Notes: generated from the sequence alone by a model not told the origin. Numbered from the stretch's first letter, positions 1 through 6,218 are shown. The stretch: DNA of 7,576 nt from Chloracidobacterium sp. UBA3360 (GCA_002360555.1 DEQS01000057.1:1-7576); one strand, 5' to 3'. Made by a program: numbers and translations.

Positions 1-606
1 AGTGCGGACAGCCGTCAGGCGGATGGAGCCGAGATGTTGAGCGACCGTATCTGGGAACCGTTCGAACGCCGTGCCGCCGTGCTCGATCATTTTGGCTACA
101 TCGACAGCAGGTCTGAGACGGTAACGGAGGACGGCAAATGGCTTGCCGATCTGCGTATCGACCGGCCTTTGCTCGTCGGCGAAGCTTTGAAACAAGGCAC
201 GTTCGACAACCTAAAAACATCCGAAGCCGCCGGACTCATGGCGTCGGTCGCGGCAGATGCCGACCGCAGCTATGGCGAGATGAGGGCGTCGCGGGCGATG
301 ACCGACATCCTCGCAAATTTCGAGGATCTCGTCGTCGCTGTGTCTAATGTTGAGTGGAAAAACGGCGTCGAGCCGACCGAAGAGATCAATTATTCCGCCG
401 CGTCCGCCGCCGAACGTTGGACCGCCGGCATGGAGTGGGACGAACTCGTCGACCGCACGCGTGCCGAAGAGGGCGACCTCGTCCGGCTACTGTCGCGGAC
501 AGGCGAGGCTCTGCGTCAGCTATCAAATCTTCGTGAATCAAACCCCAAAGCCGCCGCTATCGCATCCGCCGCTGCGGACATTATTCTGCGCGAACCTGTC
601 CGCTAA
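1..606 (+). CDS. Ski2/Mtr4-like DEAD/DEAH-box helicase, C-terminal fragment (DSHCT-type domain)
   Basis: This is the last 201 codons of a gene whose start and ATPase core lie before the window; the frame is open from base 1, so the ATG at 34 is probably internal. The part seen resembles the DSHCT region that closes Ski2/Mtr4-type superfamily 2 RNA/DNA helicases. It contains the 'RAAVLDHFGYID' segment, the 'GKWLADLRIDRPLLVGEAL' stretch (counterpart of the family's G-x-A-x-I-R-x-E-x-E-LL-x-E block), an 'AAGLMASVAAD' helix, 'WTAGMEWDELV' and 'EEGDLVRLLSRTGEALRQL', then a short helical tail. No walker motifs can be checked because they would be upstream. The family unwinds structured RNA or DNA; the substrate cannot be told from this piece. 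Codon use is GC-rich and typical of a chromosomal gene. The TAA stop (604-606) abuts the stop of the convergent toxin gene. Family call fairly sure, exact subfamily not. Confidence 0.8.
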   Translation, partial: SADSRQADGAEMLSDRIWEPFERRAAVLDHFGYIDSRSETVTEDGKWLADLRIDRPLLVGEALKQGTFDNLKTSEAAGLMASVAADADRSYGEMRASRAMTDILANFEDLVVAVSNVEWKNGVEPTEEINYSAASAAERWTAGMEWDELVDRTRAEEGDLVRLLSRTGEALRQLSNLRESNPKAAAIASAAADIILREPVR

Positions 607-948
607 TTATTCGATCGACTCGATCCGATCCAAATAAACATTTACAAGTTTGTGATTAGCAGAAGCTGCCCGTATCGATTTCCAATTGTCTTCGATAAAC
701 TTGATGAAATCGCGCAGTCGCATGTTGCCGATCCTCAAATGAACGATCCGGGGTGGTGGCTGCGAGAGTATAATTCTGTTTGAAAAATCAGCGTCTTTAG
801 TTACGATCGTGCAGTCATTCTTGCGGGCGTAATCCCAAATCTCCGAATCACTCCACTCCTCGTCTATATCGCCTACAAACCAAAATTTCTCGCCTTGCCA
901 GACAGGAACCCTAAACGGCAAATTGACATCGATCAAAAATCGCTTCAT
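607..948 (-). CDS. DUF5615 family PIN-like toxin of a type II toxin-antitoxin pair
   Basis: A 113-aa protein matching the DUF5615 / Mut7-C-like PIN fold. Visible hallmarks are the N-terminal strand 'FLIDVNLP' with Asp7, the 'SDSEIWDYA' helix (Asp34, Glu36, Asp39) and 'IVTKDADF' with Asp52 and Asp54. These acidic residues sit where PIN-type nucleases bind metal. A conserved strand 'IVHLRIGN' and a C-terminal helix follow. Family members are usually encoded directly after a DUF433 antitoxin and are assumed to be RNases. Here the gene starts inside the antitoxin stop (ATGA overlap, 945-948), implying translational coupling and a shared promoter upstream of the antitoxin. The stop codon TAA is directly next to the stop of the convergent helicase gene. 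Length is normal and key acidic residues are present, so it looks intact. Toxic activity itself is inferred. Confidence 0.88.
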   Translation of the reverse strand: MKRFLIDVNLPFRVPVWQGEKFWFVGDIDEEWSDSEIWDYARKNDCTIVTKDADFSNRIILSQPPPRIVHLRIGNMRLRDFIKFIEDNWKSIRAASANHKLVNVYLDRIESIE

Positions 949-1181
949 GCCATTACGGTTTCGATCTCATACCTATTCTGCATGATGCCGGATGCAAATT
1001 TCAGGCAAGCAAAAATGTCTTCCTTTTCGAGCGAGGGATAATTGGCCAAGATCTCATCAAAATCATCGCCATTACCCAAGAACTCCAGGATCGTTTGCAC
1101 AGCGATCCTTGTCCCGCGAATTGCAGGTTTTCCATTTAGCATGTCCGGGTCGATAGTGATTCTTTCCGCAATTGTGTCCAT
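945..1181 (-). CDS. DUF433 family antitoxin
   Basis: A 78-aa protein typical of DUF433 (PF04255), a winged/helix-turn-helix-like family that commonly precedes DUF5615 PIN-like toxins. The signature 'RITIDPDMLNGKPAIRGTRI' runs over residues 7-26, followed by 'VQTILEFLGNGDDFDEIL' and 'YPSLEKEDIFACLKFA', the usual helices. It is assumed to bind and neutralise the PIN-like protein and perhaps repress the operon, as antitoxins generally do. Its end overlaps the toxin start by four bases (ATGA). The start at 1181 is supported by the full signature downstream and by a promoter whose -10 hexamer ends six bases before the ATG, so the mRNA would be leaderless; no well-placed Shine-Dalgarno sequence is present. 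The gene is more AT-rich than the helicase and ispH, as is common for mobile toxin-antitoxin modules. Confidence 0.9.
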   Translation of the reverse strand: MDTIAERITIDPDMLNGKPAIRGTRIAVQTILEFLGNGDDFDEILANYPSLEKEDIFACLKFASGIMQNRYEIETVMA

Positions 1182-1187
1182 ACCAAA

Positions 1188-1216
1188 ATCTTATTCCTAC
1201 CCTATTTGAGAGTCAA
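1188..1216 (-). promoter_or_regulatory. Sigma70-like promoter of the toxin-antitoxin operon, predicted leaderless
   Basis: On the minus strand TTGACT (1216-1211) and TAAGAT (1193-1188) are separated by exactly 17 bases. Only six bases (TTTGGT) lie between the -10 hexamer and the ATG at 1181, so transcription would begin at, or within a base or two of, the start codon. The -35 matches consensus in five of six positions, the -10 in four. It sits in the 54-bp gap after the acetyltransferase gene. Confidence 0.55.
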
Positions 1217-1235
1217 CAAAAATCAGCGGTTCAAC

Positions 1236-2117
1236 TTAGAATTTCAGCAGCATCTCGTACTGGCTCAGACGCTCATAAAAACCGCGTTCTGTAAAAAAAC
1301 TCACTGCCGCAGCGAGCCCCTTGTCGATATTAATGATCTGCAGCGAATAACCTGGTGCAGTGTCGCTCTGTACTTTTTGCAGGAGCATCGTGCCGATGCC
1401 GCGGTTGCGATAATTGAAAGACACGGCCATCTGGGCGACGCGGCCAAACTGTGATGAATAAACGACATAGCCGACGCAACGCCGGTCGGTGAACGCCCCG
1501 GCGATCTTTTTCATCGCGAAGCTACGGGTCACCGCGTCGATCGAATTTTGCCAGGATGGATGGCCGTCCCAGAATGTCGCGAGCTGTGCCCAGTCCGGCT
1601 CTGTGATCCCGCGTATCTCGACGTCGGCCGGTGGTTCGTACGCCGATACAATCCCGCCGTCGCATTGTAATAACGCCAATTCGCGGGTCGTGTGAAAGCC
1701 GAGCTTTTTATAAAGATCGATCGCTCCGTCGTTGCCCTTGATGACCTCGAGCAGGCATTGCTCAATGCCCTTTTCCCGAAACGCGGGGATCATCATCTCA
1801 AACATCGCGTCGCTAATACCCTGTCTGCGAACGGAAGGCACGACGCCCGTTCCCGCGTCGTACACGGTCTCTTTGCCGTCCCACAGTCCAAAACCGTTTA
1901 GCGAAAAACCGACGAGCCGGCCATCGTCAATGCATCCAATTGTTCGGTCGAGATCGACGGCGTTCAGGGCGATGTGATTGCGAAACTGGGTCTCAGTCAG
2001 GGCAAACGGATAGACGTAGTCCGAAAACGCTTCGGTAAACGTCTCGTAGAGCTGCGGAAAGTATTCCGCATTCAAGAAACGGCAATGCCGGGAATTGGTT
2101 TCGTTTCCATTATCCAT
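1236..2117 (-). CDS. Tandem-domain GNAT family N-acetyltransferase
   Basis: A 293-aa protein with two GNAT folds. The first (about residues 12-145) has an acetyl-CoA-binding motif A 'GVVPSVRRQGIS' (91-102; the R-R-Q-G-I signature) and motif B 'NDGAIDLYKKLGF' (129-141). After a linker around 'YEPPADVEIRGIT', the second fold (about 165-293) carries 'VSFNYRNRGIGT' (232-243), an R-x-x-G-I-G pyrophosphate loop, and ends with 'FFTERGF' (274-280). Both halves keep the expected loop residues, so both may bind acetyl-CoA. Such enzymes move an acetyl group from acetyl-CoA to an amine on a small molecule or protein; the substrate cannot be read here. It is divergent from ispH and lies 54 bp before the toxin-antitoxin operon on the same strand. 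The ATG at 2117 has no evident Shine-Dalgarno sequence; a TACAAT hexamer lies 13 bases upstream. Confidence 0.85.
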   Translation of the reverse strand: MDNGNETNSRHCRFLNAEYFPQLYETFTEAFSDYVYPFALTETQFRNHIALNAVDLDRTIGCIDDGRLVGFSLNGFGLWDGKETVYDAGTGVVPSVRRQGISDAMFEMMIPAFREKGIEQCLLEVIKGNDGAIDLYKKLGFHTTRELALLQCDGGIVSAYEPPADVEIRGITEPDWAQLATFWDGHPSWQNSIDAVTRSFAMKKIAGAFTDRRCVGYVVYSSQFGRVAQMAVSFNYRNRGIGTMLLQKVQSDTAPGYSLQIINIDKGLAAAVSFFTERGFYERLSQYEMLLKF

Positions 2118-2178
2118 TTGTTAAAATGTTATTGTATTACTGAGGCGTAAATAGCAAATTAGTTAAAGTCTGATCAAA
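2118..2178. promoter_or_regulatory. Divergent promoter region between the acetyltransferase and ispH
   Basis: This 61-bp AT-rich spacer separates two divergent start codons, so it should hold both promoters. For the minus-strand gene a TACAAT (five of six matches to the -10 consensus) occupies 2136-2131, 13 bases before the ATG, but I find no convincing -35. For ispH no strong hexamer pair or Shine-Dalgarno sequence is visible; TAAAGT at 2164-2169 is a weak -10 candidate. The close packing makes shared regulation possible. Confidence 0.4.
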
Positions 2179-3045
2179 ATGCAAGTACTGTTAGCAAATG
2201 AATACGGGTTTTGTTTTGGCGTCGAGCGTGCCGTCGAGATGGTCGAAGAGGCGGTCAACGCCGGCGACACCGTCCGTGCACTCGGCCCGCTGATCCATAA
2301 CGAGCAGGAAATGCAGCGTCTCGCCCACGAAGGCGTCACCACTATCAGCGACCCGATTCAGATCGGACGGCTCGAAACAGCGGTCATTCGCGCCCACGGA
2401 GTGACGCCCGAGGTGCAGAAAGAACTTGAGGAACTCGCAGCCAAGGTCGTCGATGCCACTTGCCCGTTTGTCACCCGAGTGCAAAAACTCGCGGCCCGCG
2501 CGGCTGCGGCCGACCGTCACGTCATCGTCGTCGGCAGCCCCGACCATCCCGAGATGATCGGCGTCAAAGGGTACGCGCCCAACCACGCCTTTGTCATCAA
2601 AGACGAGACCGAGGTCGCCGCTTTGCCGCGTCTTCGCAATCCGCTCGTCGTGTCGCAGACGACCATCAAGGTCAAAACTTTCTTTGACACCGCCGAAGCC
2701 GTGCGTGCGAAGACCGATGACAACGTCGAGATCATCAACACCATCTGCTCCGCGACAAAAGACCGTCAAGAAGCGGCCCGTGCGCTCGCCGGCATGGTCG
2801 ATGCGTTTTACATCATCGGCGGCCGCCATTCGTCAAACAGCGTCAAGCTGCTCGGCGTCTGCAAAGAGCAGTGCGAAAAAAGCTTTCTCATCGAAACCGA
2901 AGACGAGATCAACGCCGCCGACCTCGACGGAGTCGCAACAGTCGGCGTCACCGCCGGTGCATCCACCCCAAACTGGCTGATCGACAAGGTCGTCAAACAC
3001 CTCGAATCCATCGGCCGCGACCAAGACGCCGGCCTCAAGCCGTAA
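2179..3045 (+). CDS. ispH: 4-hydroxy-3-methylbut-2-enyl diphosphate reductase (IspH/LytB)
   Basis: A complete 288-aa IspH, the cytosolic iron-sulfur enzyme that reductively dehydrates HMBPP to IPP and DMAPP, the final step of the MEP isoprenoid pathway. The three cysteines that hold the [4Fe-4S] cluster are present: Cys12 in 'YGFCFGV', Cys95 in 'DATCPFV' and Cys190 in 'NTICSAT'. Substrate-site residues are also in place: His40 ('PLIHN'), His73 ('RAHGV'), His123 and Glu125 ('PDHPEMIG'), the 'SQTT' stretch (159-162), 'HSSNS' (217-221) and Ser262 in 'GASTP'. The C-terminus 'STPNWLIDKVV' is typical. Length is slightly short for the family because the C-terminal tail is brief. The ATG is chosen because the family begins just before the 'YGFCFGV' motif. 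No clear Shine-Dalgarno sequence precedes it. The gene stands alone, with repeats immediately downstream. Call is firm. Confidence 0.97.
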   Translation: MQVLLANEYGFCFGVERAVEMVEEAVNAGDTVRALGPLIHNEQEMQRLAHEGVTTISDPIQIGRLETAVIRAHGVTPEVQKELEELAAKVVDATCPFVTRVQKLAARAAAADRHVIVVGSPDHPEMIGVKGYAPNHAFVIKDETEVAALPRLRNPLVVSQTTIKVKTFFDTAEAVRAKTDDNVEIINTICSATKDRQEAARALAGMVDAFYIIGGRHSSNSVKLLGVCKEQCEKSFLIETEDEINAADLDGVATVGVTAGASTPNWLIDKVVKHLESIGRDQDAGLKP

Positions 3046-3052
3046 GGAGTAA

Positions 3053-3120
3053 TCAGTAGTCAGTTTTCGGCGGATCGTCTGCCTACCACTGTTCACTATT
3101 CACTGATCACTGTTCACTAT
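3053..3120. repeat. Heptamer repeat array downstream of ispH
   Basis: Eight bases after the ispH stop, seven-base units begin: TCAGTAG, TCAGTTT, TCGGCGG (3053-3073). After a short break a second, cleaner run follows with consensus TCACTRW: CCACTGT, TCACTAT, TCACTGA, TCACTGT, TCACTAT (3086-3120). The style matches the arrays at 6072-6106 and 6635-6676 and recalls the short heptanucleotide STRR repeats described in cyanobacteria. No function is evident. Confidence 0.75.
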
Positions 3121-3122
3121 TT

Positions 3123-3159
3123 TTGGTCCGGTCCGGACCAGGTGGACCAAGGTGGACCA
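3123..3159. repeat. GGTCC/GGACC palindrome cluster with 10-bp direct repeat
   Basis: The sequence holds the perfect palindrome GGTCCGGACC (3130-3139), then the ten-base unit AGGTGGACCA twice (3140-3149 and 3150-3159). TTGGTCC at 3123-3129 can pair with GGACCAA at 3144-3150, and TGGTCC with any of three GGACCA copies, so several alternative hairpins are possible. It directly follows the heptamer array. There is no T-run on the ispH-distal side, so it is not a standard intrinsic terminator for ispH. Confidence 0.65.
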
Positions 3160-3198
3160 GCAAAACCCGCAAAATACGACAAAATCGGAAAAATACAT

Positions 3199-3266
3199 CG
3201 ATTCCCGCAGAATCGCAGGCCTGACCCCGTCCTCATGTGACCCCGTCCTCATGACACCGTCCTTAC
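3199..3266. repeat. Small hairpin followed by 16-bp tandem repeat
   Basis: CGATTC/GAATCG form a six-pair stem with a five-base loop at 3199-3215. Shortly after come two perfect, directly adjacent copies of TGACCCCGTCCTCATG (3222-3237 and 3238-3253). A degraded third copy, TGACACCGTCCTTAC, starts at 3252. The GGCCTGACCCC junction resembles intergenic repeat edges seen near REP-type elements, but no transposase is present, so mobility is only a guess. The 3046-3294 spacer contains no supportable gene. Confidence 0.7.
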
Positions 3267-3294
3267 CTTTTTCTCTATCCTAAAGCGAAGGTTA

Positions 3295-5856
3295 TCACGA
3301 ACAATTGGGGTTGAGCCGCACCAACGCAAAGTCCATGTTTGAACCATTGCTATTATCTCCACCAACGACAATTTGACCGTTAGGTTGAATTGCAATGGTG
3401 GAAGCCCCGTCCGTCCCAATAGGTAAGGTCAGTATGCCACCTTTACCGAATGTCGAGTCGAGTGATCCATATGGGTCATATCTTACCAGCGCGAACGAGT
3501 ACCAACTGGGGCCAAAACTATTTCCAACCACGATAATCTTCCCATCAGATTGAAGAGCAACATCTCTACCCCCTTCAGGAGAATTTGTTCTCATATCGGT
3601 TACTACGACGCCGCCGATGCCAAACGAAGGGTCGAGCAAACCATTCGGCTCATAGCGGACAACAGCTAAGTCTCGGTAGGGGGTATCAGATTCCCCTGCA
3701 ACCACGATTTTGCCATCGGACGGTTGTATGGCCACAGAATAAGCTATGTCTTGATTTCCATTCATCGAGAGCGACGTCGTAACGATACCATCGAAGTTGA
3801 ATGACTGATCTAAAGTTCCGTCTGTTTTATATCTAGCGACCGCGAAGCCAATCCCAGAAGCATCCCCGGAGTATCCGGCAACAACTATCCTACCGTCAGA
3901 CTGAAGAGCGACCGAATTCGCCTCGCTCTGATCCCCAATGGCCGTTGTGACTTTACCGCCTGTTCCAAATGAAGTATCGAGCAATCCGGTTGATTTATAA
4001 CGTACGACAGCAAAAGAAGAGAAAGAGGCAGGCAGGGCACGCTGGCTTTTCCCGACCACAACTATCTTGCCATCAGACTGAATCGCGACGGACGAAATTT
4101 CCGCATTGCCAATACCTACGTTCGTTGTGACTTTCCCCCCCGAGCCAAAAGAAGTATCGAGCGAACCATTCCTATCATAACGAACTACTGCAAAGTCAAA
4201 TTCAAGCAGGGTACCCGGTTTGTGGCTACGGCCCGCAACGACTATTTTACCGTCAGATTGAAGCGCGACCGAAGAAGCCCCATCGGAATCGTTCGTAATC
4301 GATGTAATGACTTTGCCGCCTGTACCGAATGAAGTATCGAGCGAACCATTTGGCTTATATCGTACGAGGGCAAAGTCATCTCCCGAGTAACCGGCAGCGA
4401 TTATTCTTCCGTCAGACTGTATAACTATTGAGGCTATCCCGTCGTCACCGTTTCCGATTGGTGTTATGACCGTGCCATTAGCACCGAAAGTATTATCAAG
4501 ACCGCCCGCCCGACAGGTTGGCGAACCAAGATAAGATTGGATGCGAGGATAGAATGATGAAAATCTTCCGTATGAGCTTCTCCGATTACTGCAAGGACTT
4601 GTAGACCCACAACTCAATGTGCCTACCAAATATGTTCCGAACGCATCTTTCTGCCATAGGCCCGATCCGCTTGATCCCTGCTCTGTAGTGCCAATTGTCC
4701 AATTCACCGCCAAACCTTGCGTTAACCCCGTGTCAGGACAAGTTGTCGAATTACCGGTTTGTCCTGCTGAACGTCGAAGAAAGGAATCTAGCGACGGAGG
4801 AACTCCACCGCCAGGATGGTGAAGCCCGAAAACCGGCACACCGCTATTCACCGGGTTTGCTATCCAGCCAGAAAACTCCGCTCCCATTGGAGCGGGATGG
4901 ATCAACCGTAGAAGTGTTGAATCCGAATCACGGGCAGTTGCAAGTAAATTAGCCCCAGACCCCGTTTGCACTACGCCACTCCCCACAGTTCCGCTGTTAC
5001 AAGCGGCAGTTTGATAGAACCAGTAAATCGCAACCGTTTGAGCCACAGCTTGAGTGGATATACAGTGGTTTGCCGTCAAAAGATAGGGTATCCATGTTGC
5101 GTTGTCAGAATCGTTCAATAATGTACTACTGCAAACAAATGTCCCCCCCCCTTTTTGATATGAGATCCGTGCCACTGAATTTTTCTCTATGTCGTTTGAA
5201 CATGAAGCATCAACCTGACACGACGGTGGAGGAGGCGTAAGGGAGCGTTTAAGATCCAGGGCGGCTTCATCAAATATGTGGGAAATCTTTGAGATCTTGA
5301 AATTACCTTTGTTTGATTTTGAATGATATTCAATTATGGCTGTATCCCCTTCAACAATGCCAGACCAAAAATCACTGTCGGGCCAGGGGCCCCTTTCGGT
5401 ATACGGTCCAAATACTTGACTGCTTTCGCCTGTACCGTAAATCCAAACCTCGTCTCCAATCGGGAGGTCAAAACCATCAAAATTAACTCTTACACCCGCC
5501 GCGGCCGGGGAACGGATCATTAATAACTTTATTGTTGAACCGTCGGGATTGGGGGAAACTTTCGCCTGATTTCTGAAATTTAGGTTTGTCTTACGCTCCA
5601 CGCCGATTTGATTTGCGGCCTTAATATCTTTTATCAAAATAGTTAAAGGAAGCATTTCAATCTTCTTTGCGACTTTTTCTATTTGTATACCGTATTTCTT
5701 GCTCGGCAAGTTCGTGTTACTTTTGGTCTGAACTTTGTCCGTATTTGATAGACTGAGTCTCCTCGATGACTCGACTTTTTGGTTTGATTGCGACCAGACC
5801 GGCTTACCAATCGCGAAAGGAACACAAATGAGCATCAAGATAAGGAAATATTTCAT
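3295..5856 (-). CDS. Secreted trypsin-like serine protease with C-terminal delta-60 repeats
   Basis: An 853-aa exported protein. Residues 1-23 form a signal peptide ('MKYFLILMLICVPFAIG' core, likely cut after 'WSQ'). A domain at about 100-190, with 'GFDLPIGDEVWIYG' and 'FWSGIVEGDTAIIEY', precedes the protease as in lysyl-endopeptidase-like proteins. The S1-type domain (about 210-447) has His264 in 'LLTANHC', Asp312 in 'DSDSTLLRL' and Ser396 in 'GSSGSGL', with Cys242 and Cys265 placed like the chymotrypsin Cys42-Cys58 bridge. From 452 to the end are seven delta-60 units of 52-60 aa, each with G-x-LD-x-SFG and SDGKIVVAG-like cores, probably beta-propeller-like. I chose the ATG at 5856 because it begins a proper signal peptide; the frame stays open to 6015 but would bury the signal peptide behind 53 residues. 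AGGT lies nine to twelve bases upstream. The gene is more AT-rich than ispH, and target proteins are unknown. Confidence 0.88.
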   Translation of the reverse strand: MKYFLILMLICVPFAIGKPVWSQSNQKVESSRRLSLSNTDKVQTKSNTNLPSKKYGIQIEKVAKKIEMLPLTILIKDIKAANQIGVERKTNLNFRNQAKVSPNPDGSTIKLLMIRSPAAAGVRVNFDGFDLPIGDEVWIYGTGESSQVFGPYTERGPWPDSDFWSGIVEGDTAIIEYHSKSNKGNFKISKISHIFDEAALDLKRSLTPPPPSCQVDASCSNDIEKNSVARISYQKGGGTFVCSSTLLNDSDNATWIPYLLTANHCISTQAVAQTVAIYWFYQTAACNSGTVGSGVVQTGSGANLLATARDSDSTLLRLIHPAPMGAEFSGWIANPVNSGVPVFGLHHPGGGVPPSLDSFLRRSAGQTGNSTTCPDTGLTQGLAVNWTIGTTEQGSSGSGLWQKDAFGTYLVGTLSCGSTSPCSNRRSSYGRFSSFYPRIQSYLGSPTCRAGGLDNTFGANGTVITPIGNGDDGIASIVIQSDGRIIAAGYSGDDFALVRYKPNGSLDTSFGTGGKVITSITNDSDGASSVALQSDGKIVVAGRSHKPGTLLEFDFAVVRYDRNGSLDTSFGSGGKVTTNVGIGNAEISSVAIQSDGKIVVVGKSQRALPASFSSFAVVRYKSTGLLDTSFGTGGKVTTAIGDQSEANSVALQSDGRIVVAGYSGDASGIGFAVARYKTDGTLDQSFNFDGIVTTSLSMNGNQDIAYSVAIQPSDGKIVVAGESDTPYRDLAVVRYEPNGLLDPSFGIGGVVVTDMRTNSPEGGRDVALQSDGKIIVVGNSFGPSWYSFALVRYDPYGSLDSTFGKGGILTLPIGTDGASTIAIQPNGQIVVGGDNSNGSNMDFALVRLNPNCS
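3298..4503 (-). repeat. Seven delta-60 repeats within the protease gene
   Basis: Repeat units start at protein residues 452, 504, 564, 624, 680, 739 and 797. Each opens with a G-x-LD-x-(S/T)F core and closes with FA-x-VRY-like residues before the next unit. At DNA level the GAAGTATCGAGC string recurs at 3971, 4151 and 4331, exactly 180 bp apart, showing that units 2 to 4 duplicated more recently than the others. Confidence 0.9.
5143..5151 (-). repeat. G9 homopolymer tract inside the protease domain
   Basis: The coding strand reads AAAAA followed by nine G. The nine G encode Gly236-Gly238, just before Cys242 and well before the catalytic His264. Runs of this length are prone to slippage; gain or loss of one base would remove the catalytic domain and all repeats. 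In the present reading the frame is intact. Confidence 0.85.
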
Positions 5857-6071
5857 AAAGTGTTTACCTATTGTATCGCTAAGCTTCGTTATCGCGGATG
5901 GTTTCGCAACCGCTGGAAGAGCGAGGGCTATGCAAAATGCATGTTTCACACATGGGAGCGGGTATCCATCATTCTGACAGACAGCCGCTCTCTTTCCCTG
6001 ATTCTTTTTGGACATGTGGTTGTCGCTCCGAATTTCGTTAATTATTTAGGTGTGAGGAATAGTAGCGCAGA
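5857..6071. other. Gene-free leader of the protease gene with -10 hexamer and overlapping dyads
   Basis: No gene is supported here once the signal-peptide start at 5856 is accepted. On the minus strand a TACAAT hexamer (5875-5870) lies 13 bases before the ATG, the same hexamer and distance as for the acetyltransferase gene, but no good -35 is seen. Two overlapping inverted repeats, ATGCA-AAA-TGCAT (5930-5942) and CATGT-TTCAC-ACATG (5940-5954), could be an operator or part of a dispersed repeat. Confidence 0.4.
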
Positions 6072-6106
6072 ACAGTGGTTAGTTGCCAGTGGTCAGTTGT
6101 CAGTTG
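6072..6106. repeat. Heptamer repeat array upstream of the protease gene
   Basis: Five consecutive seven-base units run without a break: ACAGTGG, TTAGTTG, CCAGTGG, TCAGTTG, TCAGTTG. The consensus TCAGTTG is the same as in the array at 6635-6676 and close to the first part of the array after ispH. Confidence 0.8.
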
Positions 6107-6118
6107 TTGGATAAGAGA

Positions 6119-6215
6119 GAACCACCCCGTCTCCCGATAAAACTCATCGGGATCCACCCCTCGTTCTGGACTCGGAAACCTCATCCAGTGCTTCGCCGCG
6201 TAAGGAGGGGAGTTT
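6119..6215. repeat. Probable degenerate intergenic repeat element with hairpin
   Basis: This stretch starts with AACCACCCCGTC, contains CCACCCCTC at 6154-6162 and ends with GGAGGGGAGTTT at 6204-6215; CCCCTC (6157-6162) and GAGGGG (6205-6210) are inverted copies. Inside, TCCCGAT (6132-6138) and ATCGGGA (6146-6152) form a seven-pair stem with a seven-base loop. The combination of 'CCACCCCGTC', 'CCACCCCTC' and 'AAGGAGGGGAGTT' looks like a widespread intergenic repeat in several phyla, from memory and not verified. No T-run follows, so it is not an intrinsic terminator. The minus-strand reading frame over it does not look like a protein. Confidence 0.45.
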
Positions 6216-6218
6216 GAG

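Noticed and set aside
1206..1454. Plus-strand frame over the end of the acetyltransferase
   Set aside because: It is a shadow; the minus-strand gene has intact GNAT motifs.
2191..2829. Long minus-strand open frame (212 codons) opposite ispH
   Set aside because: It is a shadow of the GC-rich ispH codons; its translation is low-complexity Asp/Gly/Val-rich with no family features, while ispH keeps every catalytic residue.
5857..6015. N-terminal extension of the protease to an upstream ATG at 6015
   Set aside because: It would place the signal peptide at residue 54. The ATG at 5856 begins a standard signal peptide with a weak ribosome site and a -10 hexamer upstream.
6132..6152. Intrinsic terminator for the 127-aa gene
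   Set aside because: The stem is good but no T-run follows on either strand.
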